A stretch of DNA of 64,000 bases from Streptomyces chartreusis. Its GTDB lineage: Bacteria; Actinomycetota; Actinomycetes; Streptomycetales; Streptomycetaceae. Under the pieces are notes generated by a model. It did no database searches, was not told the origin of the DNA, and was given only the letters and a program-made list of their open reading frames with translations. The position numbers and the translations under genes were made by a program. This document shows positions 15,768 through 23,856 of the stretch, piece after piece; the stretch's first letter is position 1, and each line of letters starts with the position of its first letter. The stretch covers positions 6,324,001-6,388,000 of the forward strand of contig NZ_CP023689.1 of the NCBI RefSeq assembly GCF_008704715.1, read 5' to 3'.

Positions 15768-16496
15768 ATGAGCCAGCGTTCAACGAATCTGGTGGAGCCT
15801 CACATACCGGCTCCCCGGCGTGGGGAGGTGACGGCCTGGCGAGTTCTCGTCGTGGAGAACAACGCGGCCGAGGCGGAAGCCCTGGTACGCGCGCTGAAGC
15901 GGCACGGACACGAAGTGGACAGCGTGACCTCGGGAGGCGCCGCGCTCCAGTCGTACGCGGACGCCGACCTCGTACTGATCGACCTCGAACTCCCCGATCT
16001 GGACGGGCTGGAGGTCTGCCGCGGCATCCGGTCCACCTGTGATGTCCCGGTGATCGCCGTCACCGCCCGCGGATCCGAACTCGACCGGGTGCTCGGCCTC
16101 CAGGCCGGCGCCGACGACTACCTCGTCAAGCCCTACGGCTTCCGGGAGTTGATGGCCCGCATGGAGGCCGTCATGCGCCGGGTGCGTACGCCGGAACCCG
16201 CCGAGCGGGTCGTGAGCCACGGCCCGCTGCGCATCGACGCCGGCTCCCGCGAGGTGACGTTGCACGGACGTCCGGTCGACGTCACCCGCAAGGAGTTCGA
16301 CCTGCTGTACATGCTCGCCTCCAACCCCGACACGGTCATCCCCCGCAAGCGCCTCATCCATCAGATCTGGGGCGACTCCTGGTCCCGGCGGACCGTGGAC
16401 ACGCACGTCAGCAGCCTCCGCAACAAGCTCGGCGGCAGTGGCTGGATCGTCACCGTGCGGGGCGTCGGATTCCGCTTCGGCGGGGAAGGCGGCTGA
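15768..16496 (+). CDS. Atypical OmpR-type response regulator, cluster activator (JadR1-like)
   Basis: A 242-aa protein with a receiver domain (about residues 25-140) and an OmpR winged-helix DNA-binding domain (about 150-240; VDVTRKEFDLLYMLASNP, DTHVSSLRNKLGG, VRGVGFRF). The receiver keeps the phosphorylation-site Asp (LVLIDLELPDLDG), the Thr (VTARG) and Lys (LVKPYG), but the usual acidic pair after the first strand is Glu-Asn (VLVVENN). Family members JadR1, LanI and LndI activate angucycline genes, and JadR1 responds to the product rather than to a kinase. No kinase gene is nearby. AGGGGGA precedes the ATG. I see no in-frame TTA codon. A strong terminator follows. Confidence 0.9.
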   Translation: MSQRSTNLVEPHIPAPRRGEVTAWRVLVVENNAAEAEALVRALKRHGHEVDSVTSGGAALQSYADADLVLIDLELPDLDGLEVCRGIRSTCDVPVIAVTARGSELDRVLGLQAGADDYLVKPYGFRELMARMEAVMRRVRTPEPAERVVSHGPLRIDAGSREVTLHGRPVDVTRKEFDLLYMLASNPDTVIPRKRLIHQIWGDSWSRRTVDTHVSSLRNKLGGSGWIVTVRGVGFRFGGEGG

Positions 16497-16550
16497 ACGC
16501 GGGGTGAGCGGCAGACCCGCAAAGACTCGCGGCCGCTCCAGGACGACATC

Positions 16551-16588
16551 GAAAGAGGGGCGCCCCCGGACGCGGGGGCGCCCCTTTC
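16551..16588 (+). terminator. Strong terminator after the cluster activator gene
   Basis: An 11-bp GC-only stem (GGGGCGCCCCC with GGGGGCGCCCC) with A/T extensions and a 6-nt loop, followed by TTTCGT. It isolates the regulator from the carboxylase operon. Confidence 0.85.
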
Positions 16589-16615
16589 GTATACGTCCAC
16601 CTGGAGAATTTTGCA

Positions 16616-16645
16616 TTCCTCTGAGATTTCCCGACGTTCCTCTGA
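16616..16645. repeat. TTCCTCTGA direct repeats, 21 bp apart
   Basis: Identical 9-mers at 16616-16624 and 16637-16645 are spaced by exactly two helical turns, upstream of the carboxylase gene's TGAC/TGAA array. Their phasing suggests a protein-binding site on one face of the DNA. Confidence 0.45.
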
Positions 16646-16673
16646 AGTTGTTCGGACACAGCCGCACTGGGCC

Positions 16674-16712
16674 TGCGGAATCTGACCTGTTCCTGAAAGG
16701 AACGCCCTTGAA
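16674..16712 (+). promoter_or_regulatory. Phased TGAC/TGAA array before the carboxylase gene (copy C)
   Basis: TGCG at 16674, TGAC at 16683 (within CTGACCT), TGAA at 16694 and TGAA at 16709 (within CCTTGAA). The last three offsets (-26, -15, 0) equal those in the arrays at 18552 and 25331. The GTTCC inverted repeat at 16689-16703 overlaps it. Confidence 0.5.
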
Positions 16713-16775
16713 CGAGCGGTCCGGCACGGGCGAGGCTTTGACTCACGGTCCGGTGACGAACGGGGAGAACGCGTC

Positions 16776-18548
16776 GTGCGCAAGGTGCTCATCGCCAACC
16801 GTGGCGAAATCGCTGTCCGCGTGGCCCGGGCCTGTCGGGATGCCGGGATCGCGAGCGTGGCCGTCTACGCGGACCCGGACCGTGACGCTCTGCATGTCCG
16901 GGCCGCGGATGAGGCGTTCGCCCTGGGCGGTGACACCCCGGCCACCAGCTATCTGGACATCGGCAAGGTCCTGACCGCGGCCCGCGAGTCGGGTGCGGAC
17001 GCGATCCATCCCGGCTACGGGTTCCTGTCGGAGAACGCCGACTTCGCCCAGGCCGTCCTGGACGCGGATCTGATCTGGATCGGCCCGCCGCCGCAGGCGA
17101 TCCGTGACCTCGGTGACAAGGTCGCCGCCCGTCACATCGCCCAGCGTGCCGGCGCCCCGCTGGTCGCCGGCACCCCCGACCCGGTTGCGGGCGCCGACGA
17201 GGTCGTCGCGTTCGCCGAGACCCATGGTCTGCCGATCGCGATCAAGGCGGCCTTCGGTGGCGGCGGACGCGGTCTGAAGGTCGCCCGCACCCTGGACGAG
17301 GTGCCGGAGCTGTATGAGTCGGCGGTGCGGGAGGCGGTCGCCGCGTTCGGGCGCGGGGAGTGCTTCGTCGAGCGCTACCTCGACAAGCCCCGGCACGTGG
17401 AGACGCAGTGCCTGGCCGACACCCACGGCAACGTCGTCGTGGTCTCGACGCGTGACTGCTCGCTGCAGCGCCGGCATCAGAAACTCGTCGAGGAGGCGCC
17501 CGCGCCGTTCCTGTCCGAGGCGCAGGTCGCGGAGCTGTACTCGTCGTCGAAGGCGATCCTGAAGGAAGCCGGCTACGTCGGTGCCGGCACGGTGGAGTTC
17601 CTCGTCGGCGCGGACGGCACGATCTCCTTCCTGGAGGTCAACACCCGTCTCCAGGTCGAGCACCCGGTCACCGAGGAAGTCGCCGGGATCGATCTGGTGC
17701 GGGAGATGTTCCGCATCGCCGACGGCGAGGCCCTGGGCTACGACGACCCGCCGCTGCGCGGGCACTCCTTCGAGTTCCGCATCAACGGCGAGGACCCCGG
17801 CCGCGGCTTCCTGCCCGCCCCCGGCACCGTCACCGCCTTCGCCCCGCCCTCCGGCCCGGGCGTCCGCCTGGACGCGGGCGTGGAGTCCGGCTCCGTCATC
17901 GGCCCCGCCTGGGACTCCCTGCTGGCGAAGCTGATCGTCACCGGCGCCACCCGCGAACAGGCCCTGCAGCGCGCTTCGCGGGCACTGGAGGAGTTCCAGG
18001 TCGAGGGCATGGCCACCGCCATCCCCTTCCACCGCGCGGTCGTCAAGGACCCGGCCTTCGCACCGGAACTGACCGGCTCCACCGACCCGTTCACGGTTCA
18101 CACCCGCTGGATCGAGACCGAGTTCGTCAACGACATCAAGCCCTTCGCCGCCCCCGCCGACACCGACGCGGACGAGGACACCGGCCGCGAGACCGTCGTC
18201 GTCGAGGTCGGCGGCAAGCGCCTGGAAGTCTCCCTCCCGGCCTCGCTCGGCATGACCCTGGCCCGCACCGGCCTCGCCGCCGGCGCCAAGCCCAAGCGCC
18301 GCGCCGCCAAGAAGTCCGGCCCCGTCGCCTCCGGCGACACCCTCGCCTCCCCCATGCAGGGCACCATCGTCAAGGTCGCCGTCGAGGAAGGCCAGGAGGT
18401 CAAGGAAGGCGACCTCGTCGTCGTACTCGAAGCGATGAAGATGGAACAGCCGCTCAACGCACACAGGTCCGGCATCGTCAAAGGGCTGTCCGCCGAGGTC
18501 GGCGCGTCCCTCACTTCCGGTGCCGTCATCTGCGAAATCAAGGACTGA
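16776..18548 (+). CDS. Acyl-CoA carboxylase biotin carboxylase/biotin carrier subunit (JadJ-like)
   Basis: A 590-aa alpha subunit. Residues about 1-450 are the biotin carboxylase (VLIANRGEIAVRVARACRD, GYGFLSENADFAQAV, the ATP loop AAFGGGGRGLKVA, EVNTRLQVEHPVTEEV). The C-terminal 80 residues form the biotin carrier, with the biotinylated Lys at about 555 in EAMKMEQ. It carboxylates its own biotin with bicarbonate and ATP. With the carboxyltransferase (40917) and epsilon subunit (42491) at the other end of the cluster it would form a malonyl-CoA-producing enzyme. The GTG start has GGGGAGAA upstream. A carboxylase subunit in this position is a jadomycin-type trait. Confidence 0.93.
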   Translation: MRKVLIANRGEIAVRVARACRDAGIASVAVYADPDRDALHVRAADEAFALGGDTPATSYLDIGKVLTAARESGADAIHPGYGFLSENADFAQAVLDADLIWIGPPPQAIRDLGDKVAARHIAQRAGAPLVAGTPDPVAGADEVVAFAETHGLPIAIKAAFGGGGRGLKVARTLDEVPELYESAVREAVAAFGRGECFVERYLDKPRHVETQCLADTHGNVVVVSTRDCSLQRRHQKLVEEAPAPFLSEAQVAELYSSSKAILKEAGYVGAGTVEFLVGADGTISFLEVNTRLQVEHPVTEEVAGIDLVREMFRIADGEALGYDDPPLRGHSFEFRINGEDPGRGFLPAPGTVTAFAPPSGPGVRLDAGVESGSVIGPAWDSLLAKLIVTGATREQALQRASRALEEFQVEGMATAIPFHRAVVKDPAFAPELTGSTDPFTVHTRWIETEFVNDIKPFAAPADTDADEDTGRETVVVEVGGKRLEVSLPASLGMTLARTGLAAGAKPKRRAAKKSGPVASGDTLASPMQGTIVKVAVEEGQEVKEGDLVVVLEAMKMEQPLNAHRSGIVKGLSAEVGASLTSGAVICEIKD

Positions 18549-18551
18549 TTT

Positions 18552-18592
18552 CTGACCGGGTTTGACATTCGTCTGACCTGAACCGCCTTGAA
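18552..18592 (+). promoter_or_regulatory. Phased TGAC/TGAA array before the PKS operon (copy A)
   Basis: TGAC at 18553, 18563 and 18574 (10 and 11 bp apart, the last two within TTGACAT and CTGACCT), then TGAA at 18589 within CCTTGAA. The same four elements at the same offsets occur at 25331-25371. The array stands 150 nt before the cyclase start, the likely start of the minimal PKS transcript. Confidence 0.65.
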
Positions 18593-18743
18593 AGCGGCCG
18601 GAAAAACGAAGAACCTGGTGTCAGATTCATCAGATTCCCTTTCTCGCGCTTCTCGGAACTCTGCCGAGAGCCATGCGATGTGAATTCATCCGGTCGCCGC
18701 GCGTGGAATCACCGGGAAACTCTGTCGTGGAGGAGAGAGACGC

Positions 18744-19073
18744 ATGCACAGCACTCTGATCGTGGCTCGGATGGATCCCGACTCCAGCATCGACGTGGCA
18801 AAACTGTTCGCGGAGTTCGACGCAGGCGACATGCCACACCGAATGGGCACCCGGCGCCGGCAATTGTTCTCGTACCGGGGTCTCTACTTCCACCTTCAGG
18901 ACTTCGACGCGGACAACGGCGGCGAACTGATCGAGCAGGCGAAGGCCGACCCGCGGTTCATCCGGATCAGCGACGACCTCAAGCCGTTCATCGAGGCGTA
19001 CGACCCTGCCACCTGGCGTTCGCCGGCCGACGCCATGGCGACCCGCTTCTACAACTGGGAGGCGTCCGCGTGA
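18744..19073 (+). CDS. TcmI-type polyketide cyclase (JadI-like)
   Basis: A 109-aa protein of the small TcmI/JadI cyclase family: MHSTLIVARMDPDSSIDVAKLFAEFD at the start, MGTRRRQLFSYRGLYFHLQDF in the middle and a C-terminal ATRFYNWE. These enzymes fold as ferredoxin-like dimers and close later rings of the polyketide; JadI-type members help direct the angular ring. GGAGAGAG precedes the ATG. The stop overlaps the KS-alpha GTG (gTGA), so it is coupled to the minimal PKS. Confidence 0.92.
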   Translation: MHSTLIVARMDPDSSIDVAKLFAEFDAGDMPHRMGTRRRQLFSYRGLYFHLQDFDADNGGELIEQAKADPRFIRISDDLKPFIEAYDPATWRSPADAMATRFYNWEASA

Positions 19074-20341
19074 CGTCGCGACGAGTCGTCATCACGGGGA
19101 TGGAGGTCCTCGCCCCCGGCGGCATCGGCACCAAGAGCTTCTGGAGCCTGCTGAGCGAGGGGCGGACCGCGACGCGCGGGATCACCTTCTTCGACCCCGC
19201 CCCCTTCCGGTCCCGGGTGGCCGCGGAGATCGACTTCGATCCCGAGGAGCACGGACTGAGCCCGCAGGAGGTCCGCAGGATGGACCGCGCCGCGCAGTTC
19301 GCGGTGGTCGCGGCACGCGGCGCGGTCGCCGACAGCGGGATCGAGGTGGCGGAGTACGACCCGTACCGGGTGGGCGTCACCATCGGCAGCGCCGTCGGCG
19401 CCACCATGGGGCTCGACGAGGAGTACCGGATCGTCAGTGACGGCGGCCGCCTCGACCTCGTCGACCACGCGTACGCCGTACCGCATCTCTACAACTACCT
19501 GGTGCCCAGTTCCTTCGCCACCGAGGTGGCCTGGGCGGTCGGCGCGCAGGGACCCTCCACGGTCGTCTCCACCGGCTGCACCTCGGGCATCGACTCGGTC
19601 GGCCACGCGCTGGAACTGATCCGGGAGGGCTCCGCGGACGTGGTGATCGCGGGCTCCTCCGACGCGCCGATCTCCCCGATCACGATGGCCTGCTTCGACG
19701 CGATCAAGGCGACCACGCCCCGCCACGACGAGCCGGAGCGCGCCTCCCGCCCCTTCGACGGCACCCGCAACGGCTTCGTCCTGGGCGAGGGCGCCGCGGT
19801 GTTCGTCCTGGAGGAGCTGGGCAGCGCCCGGCGGCGCGGCGCCCACATCTACGCGGAGATCGCCGGGTACGCCACGCGCAGCAACGCGTACCACATGACG
19901 GGGCTGCGGCCGGACGGCGCGGAGATGGCCGAGGCGATCCGGGTCGCGCTGGACGAGGCCCGGATGAACCCCGATGCCATCGACTACGTCAACGCCCACG
20001 GCTCGGGCACCAAGCAGAACGACCGGCACGAGACCGCGGCCTTCAAGCGCAGCCTCGGCGAGCACGCGTACCGGACCCCGGTCAGCTCCATCAAGTCGAT
20101 GGTCGGGCACTCCCTGGGCGCGATCGGCTCCATCGAGATCGCCGCCTCCGCACTCGCGATGGAGCACAACGTCGTGCCGCCCACCGCCAATCTGCACACC
20201 CCCGACCCCGAGTGCGACCTCGACTACGTGCCGCTGACGGCTCGTGACCAGATCACCGACGCGGTGCTGTCCGTCGGCAGCGGGTTCGGCGGCTTCCAGA
20301 GCGCCATGGTGCTCGCCCGGCCCGAGAGGAGTGCGGCATGA
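19070..20341 (+). CDS. Type II PKS ketosynthase, KS-alpha
   Basis: A 423-aa ketosynthase. The active-site Cys is residue 170 (VSTGCTSGIDSVGHA); the two histidines lie in VNAHGSGTKQND and SMVGHSLGAIGSIE. It pairs with the KS-beta encoded next and elongates malonyl-ACP units on the ACP at 21746. The N terminus VTSRRVVITGMEVLAPGG is standard for the family, which supports the GTG at 19070. Overlaps on both sides (gTGA and ATGA) indicate tight coupling and equimolar synthesis. It corresponds to jadA. Confidence 0.97.
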   Translation: MTSRRVVITGMEVLAPGGIGTKSFWSLLSEGRTATRGITFFDPAPFRSRVAAEIDFDPEEHGLSPQEVRRMDRAAQFAVVAARGAVADSGIEVAEYDPYRVGVTIGSAVGATMGLDEEYRIVSDGGRLDLVDHAYAVPHLYNYLVPSSFATEVAWAVGAQGPSTVVSTGCTSGIDSVGHALELIREGSADVVIAGSSDAPISPITMACFDAIKATTPRHDEPERASRPFDGTRNGFVLGEGAAVFVLEELGSARRRGAHIYAEIAGYATRSNAYHMTGLRPDGAEMAEAIRVALDEARMNPDAIDYVNAHGSGTKQNDRHETAAFKRSLGEHAYRTPVSSIKSMVGHSLGAIGSIEIAASALAMEHNVVPPTANLHTPDPECDLDYVPLTARDQITDAVLSVGSGFGGFQSAMVLARPERSAA

Positions 20342-21564
20342 GTACGGCCACGAGTACGGCCGTGGTGGTGACCGGCCTCGGTGTGGTGTCCCCCAACGGC
20401 CTCGGCACCAGGGACTTCTGGGACGCGACCAGGAGCGGCAAGAGCGGCATCGGGCGGATCACCCGGTTCGATCCGTCGCAGTACCCGGCGCGGCTGGCGG
20501 GCGAGATACCGGGCTTCGTCGCCGAGGACCATCTGCCCAACCGGCTGCTGCCGCAGACCGACCGGATGACCAGGCTCGCGCTGGTGGCGGCCGACTGGGC
20601 GCTCGCCGACGCGGGGGTGACGCCCGCGGAGCTGCCCGAGTTCGACATGGGCGTGGTGACCGCGAGTCACTCCGGCGGGTTCGAGTTCGGGCAGAACGAG
20701 CTGCGCAAGTTGTGGAGCCTGGGCAGCCAGCACGTCAGCGCCTACCAGTCGTTCGCCTGGTTCTACGCCGTCAACAGCGGCCAGATCTCCATCCGCAACG
20801 GGATGAAGGGGCCGAGCGGGGTCGTCGTCAGCGACCAGGCCGGCGGGCTGGACGCGGTCGCGCAGGCACGGCGGCAGATCCGCAAGGGGACCTCGCTGAT
20901 CGTGTCCGGGGCCGTCGACGCGTCCATCTGCCCGTGGGGATGGGTGGCGCAGCTGGCCGGGGATCGGCTGAGCACGAGCGATGAACCCACACGCGCGTAT
21001 CTGCCCTTCGACGCCGACGCGAGCGGGCATGTGCCCGGTGAGGGCGGCGCGATCCTCATCCTGGAGTCCGCGCAGGCCGCGCGGGAGCGGGGCGCGAAGG
21101 TGTACGGGGAGATCGCCGGGTACGGCGCGACGATCGATCCGCGTCCTGGCAGTGGCGGTGAGTCCGGGTTGCGGCGTGCGCTGGAGGTCGCCCTCGCGGA
21201 TGCCGGGGTGCGGGCGGAGGACGTCGATGTCGTCTTCGCCGACGCGGCTGCCGTGCCCGAGCTGGACCGGGTCGAGGCCGAGGCGATCAACGCCGTGTTC
21301 GGGGTGGAGGGTGTGCCGGTCACCGCGCCCAAGACGATGACCGGGCGGCTGTACTCCGGGGCTGCGCCGTTGGATCTGGCGGCGGCGTTCCTCGCCATGG
21401 CGGACAGGGTGATTCCGCCGACGGTCAACAGTGCGGTGGTGCCCGAGTACGGGCTGGATCTCGTCGGTGGGGAGGGGCGGGGTGCGGTGGTGCGTACGGC
21501 GGTTGTGCTGGCTCGGGGGCAAGGGGGGTTCAACTCGGCGGTTGTCGTGCGGGCCTTGCGGTAG
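20338..21564 (+). CDS. Type II PKS chain-length factor, KS-beta
   Basis: A 408-aa ketosynthase homologue in which the active-site Cys is replaced by Gln (residue 167, VVVSDQAGGLDAV), the hallmark of KS-beta. The N terminus (VVVTGLGVVSPNGLGTRDFW) is typical. Together with KS-alpha it sets chain length and primes by decarboxylating malonyl-ACP. An angucycline-type cluster implies a decaketide; this cannot be read from the residues alone. The codon composition toward the 3' end becomes somewhat less GC-rich at third positions than its neighbours. Confidence 0.96.
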   Translation: MSTATSTAVVVTGLGVVSPNGLGTRDFWDATRSGKSGIGRITRFDPSQYPARLAGEIPGFVAEDHLPNRLLPQTDRMTRLALVAADWALADAGVTPAELPEFDMGVVTASHSGGFEFGQNELRKLWSLGSQHVSAYQSFAWFYAVNSGQISIRNGMKGPSGVVVSDQAGGLDAVAQARRQIRKGTSLIVSGAVDASICPWGWVAQLAGDRLSTSDEPTRAYLPFDADASGHVPGEGGAILILESAQAARERGAKVYGEIAGYGATIDPRPGSGGESGLRRALEVALADAGVRAEDVDVVFADAAAVPELDRVEAEAINAVFGVEGVPVTAPKTMTGRLYSGAAPLDLAAAFLAMADRVIPPTVNSAVVPEYGLDLVGGEGRGAVVRTAVVLARGQGGFNSAVVVRALR

Positions 21565-21573
21565 TCGCCGTGG

Positions 21574-21681
21574 GGTTTCTCGCCCCCGCCGCCCCTACCC
21601 GTTCCGTCCCTGGGGGCTGCCGCCCCCAGACCCCCGCTTCGGCCCTGAACGGGCCTCGTCCTCAAACGCCGGACGGGCTGA
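21574..21681. repeat. Dispersed Streptomyces intergenic repeat
   Basis: Between KS-beta and ACP lies a 181-bp gap containing a sequence familiar from many Streptomyces intergenic regions: TGGGGGCTGCCGCCCCCAGA (a hairpin), CCCCCGCTTCGGCCCTGAAC and the tail CCTCAAACGCCGGACGGGCT. Identification rests on memory of this repeat in other genomes. It interrupts an otherwise tightly overlapping operon. Confidence 0.65.
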
Positions 21682-21745
21682 CAGGTGCGGGCCGGCGAAG
21701 AAGACCAACTCTCAACTCACCCGAACACGAAAGGACCAACCCCAC

Positions 21746-22015
21746 ATGTCCACCACACAGTTCACCCTCGACGACCTCAAGCGGATCCTGCGTGAAGGTG
21801 CCGGTGCCGATGAAGGTGTCGATCTTGACGGCGACATTCTCGACACCGGGTTCGAGGAGCTCGGCTATGAGTCGCTCGCGTTGCTGGAGACCGGTGGGCG
21901 TATCGAGCGGGAGTTCGGGATCACGCTCGACGACGACGTCCTGACCGACGCCCACACGCCCCGCGCGCTGATCGCGGCCGTCAACGCGCTGCTCGGAGTC
22001 GGCGCCGCCGCCTGA
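21746..22015 (+). CDS. Type II PKS acyl carrier protein
   Basis: An 89-aa carrier protein. The phosphopantetheine serine is residue 43 in ELGYESLALLE, with Glu in place of the common Asp before it, as in several type II PKS ACPs. It carries the growing chain and is probably activated by the PPTase encoded at 40075. ATG 21746 has AAAGGA 10 nt upstream. It corresponds to jadC. Confidence 0.95.
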   Translation: MSTTQFTLDDLKRILREGAGADEGVDLDGDILDTGFEELGYESLALLETGGRIEREFGITLDDDVLTDAHTPRALIAAVNALLGVGAAA

Positions 22016-22112
22016 TGCGTGACCGGTGACCGCAGGGCTCCCGGCTCTGCCCCGCGGTCACCGTCCCCACCCCTCGAACCGGACCACTCAACCCCCACGG
22101 GAGAAGAGAAAC

Positions 22113-22898
22113 ATGGCGCAGCAGCACAAGCGGGTCGCCCTCGTCACCGGAGCCACCAGCGGTATCGGCCTCGCCGTCGCACGGCTCCTCGCCGGGCAGG
22201 GGCATCGGGTCTTCCTCGGCGCCCGTACCCCCGAGAACGTGGCGTCCACCGTCAAGGAGCTCCGTGAGGAGGGGCTGGACGTCGACGGGGCCGCCGTGGA
22301 CGTGCGGTCCGCCGACGGCGTCAGGGCCTTCGTGCAGGCGGCCGTCGACCGCTTCGGCAGCGTCGACGTCCTGGTCAACAACGCCGGCCGCAGCGGCGGC
22401 GGGGTCACCGCCGACATCGTCGACGAGCTGTGGGAAGACGTCATCGACACCAACCTCAACAGCGTCTTCCGGATGACGCGCGAGGTGCTCAACACCGGCG
22501 GGATGCGGGAGAAGGACCGCGGCCGCATCATCAATGTCGCCTCCACCGCCGGCAAGCAGGGCGTCGTCCTCGGCGCCCCCTACTCCGCCTCCAAGCACGG
22601 CGTCGTCGGCTTCACCAAGGCCCTCGGCAACGAGCTCGCGCCGACCGGCATCACCGTCAACGCGGTCTGCCCCGGCTATGTCGAGACCCCGATGGCCCAG
22701 CGCGTGCGCGCCGGGTACGCCGCCGCCTACGACACCACCGAGGACGCCATCCTCGAGAAGTTCCAGGCCAAGATCCCGCTCGGCCGCTACTCCACCCCCG
22801 AGGAGGTCGCGGGTCTCGTCGGCTACCTCGCCTCCGACACCGCCGCCTCCATCACCTCGCAGGCGCTGAACGTCTGCGGCGGGCTGGGCAACTTCTGA
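22113..22898 (+). CDS. Polyketide C-9 ketoreductase
   Basis: A 261-aa SDR of the actIII type: VALVTGATSGIGLAVARLLAG (NADPH site), VLVNNAGRSGGG, and the catalytic Tyr157 and Lys161 in APYSASKHGVVG, followed by NAVCPGYVETPMA. These reductases reduce the C-9 ketone of the nascent poly-beta-ketone and fix first-ring regiochemistry. The ATG at 22113 has GGGAGAAGAG upstream and the family's usual N terminus. It corresponds in type to jadE. Confidence 0.95.
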   Translation: MAQQHKRVALVTGATSGIGLAVARLLAGQGHRVFLGARTPENVASTVKELREEGLDVDGAAVDVRSADGVRAFVQAAVDRFGSVDVLVNNAGRSGGGVTADIVDELWEDVIDTNLNSVFRMTREVLNTGGMREKDRGRIINVASTAGKQGVVLGAPYSASKHGVVGFTKALGNELAPTGITVNAVCPGYVETPMAQRVRAGYAAAYDTTEDAILEKFQAKIPLGRYSTPEEVAGLVGYLASDTAASITSQALNVCGGLGNF

Positions 22899-22918
22899 CA
22901 CGCTGAGGAGAACGCGCC

Positions 22919-23854
22919 ATGACGACACGTCAGGTCGAGCACGAGATCACCGTCGACGCCCCCGCCCCCGCCGTCTACCGGCTCATCGCCGAGGTGGAGA
23001 ACTGGCCGCGGATCTTCCCGCCCACCATCTACGTCGACCACCTGGAGCGCGGCGAGCGCGAGGAGCGCATACGCATCTGGGCCACCGCCAACGGCGAGGC
23101 CAAGAACTGGACCTCCCGCCGCACCCTGGACCCGGACGCCCTGCGGATCACCTTCCGCCAGGAGGTCTCCACCCCGCCGGTCGCCGCGATGGGCGGCACC
23201 TGGATCATCGAGCCGCTGTCCGGCACGTCGTCCCGGATCCGGCTGCTGCACGACTACCGGGCGATCGACGACGACCCCGAGGGCCTGAAGTGGATCGACG
23301 AGGCCGTCGACCGCAACTCCCGCTCGGAGCTGGCCGCGCTGAAGACCAACGTCGAACTCGCCCACGCCTCCGAGGAGATCACCTTCTCCTTCGAGGACAC
23401 CATGCAGATCGACGGCTCCGCCAAGGACGCCTACGACTTCGTCAACGAGGCCGGGCTGTGGGTGGAGCGGCTGCCGCACGTGGCGTCCGTCAGGTTCAGC
23501 GAGGACACACCGGGCCTTCAGACGCTGGAGATGGACACCCGCGCCAAGGACGGCTCCACACACACCACGAAGTCGTACCGGGTGACCTTCCCGCACCACA
23601 GGATCGCCTACAAGCAGGTCACCCTGCCGGCGCTGATGACCCTGCACACCGGCTACTGGACCTTCGAGGAGAACGCGTCCGGGGTCGCCGCCTCCTCGCA
23701 GCACACCGTCGTCCTCAACACCGCCAACATCGCGAGGATCCTCGGCGCCGACGCCACCGTCGCGGACGCGCGCGCCTATGTGCAGAACGCGCTCAGCACC
23801 AACAGCCGCGCCACCCTCGGCCACGCCAAGGACCACGCCGAGAACAGGCGTTGA
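22919..23854 (+). CDS. Di-domain aromatase/cyclase (SRPBCC)
   Basis: A 311-aa protein of two START/Bet v1-like domains. The first begins EHEITVDAPAPAVYRLIAEVENWPRIFPPTIYV; the second begins ITFSFEDTMQIDGSAKDAYDFVNEAGLWVERLPHV. Di-domain aromatase/cyclases act on C-9-reduced chains to close and dehydrate the first ring. TGAGGAGAA lies just before the ATG. The length matches ActVII/JadD-type proteins. The stop is 2 bp from the start of the next oxygenase gene. Confidence 0.94.
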   Translation: MTTRQVEHEITVDAPAPAVYRLIAEVENWPRIFPPTIYVDHLERGEREERIRIWATANGEAKNWTSRRTLDPDALRITFRQEVSTPPVAAMGGTWIIEPLSGTSSRIRLLHDYRAIDDDPEGLKWIDEAVDRNSRSELAALKTNVELAHASEEITFSFEDTMQIDGSAKDAYDFVNEAGLWVERLPHVASVRFSEDTPGLQTLEMDTRAKDGSTHTTKSYRVTFPHHRIAYKQVTLPALMTLHTGYWTFEENASGVAASSQHTVVLNTANIARILGADATVADARAYVQNALSTNSRATLGHAKDHAENRR

Positions 23855-23856
23855 CC

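Noticed and set aside
16743..18464. Minus-strand frame of 573 codons opposite the biotin carboxylase gene
   Set aside because: Gly/Asp/Val-rich shadow of a complete carboxylase with all catalytic motifs.
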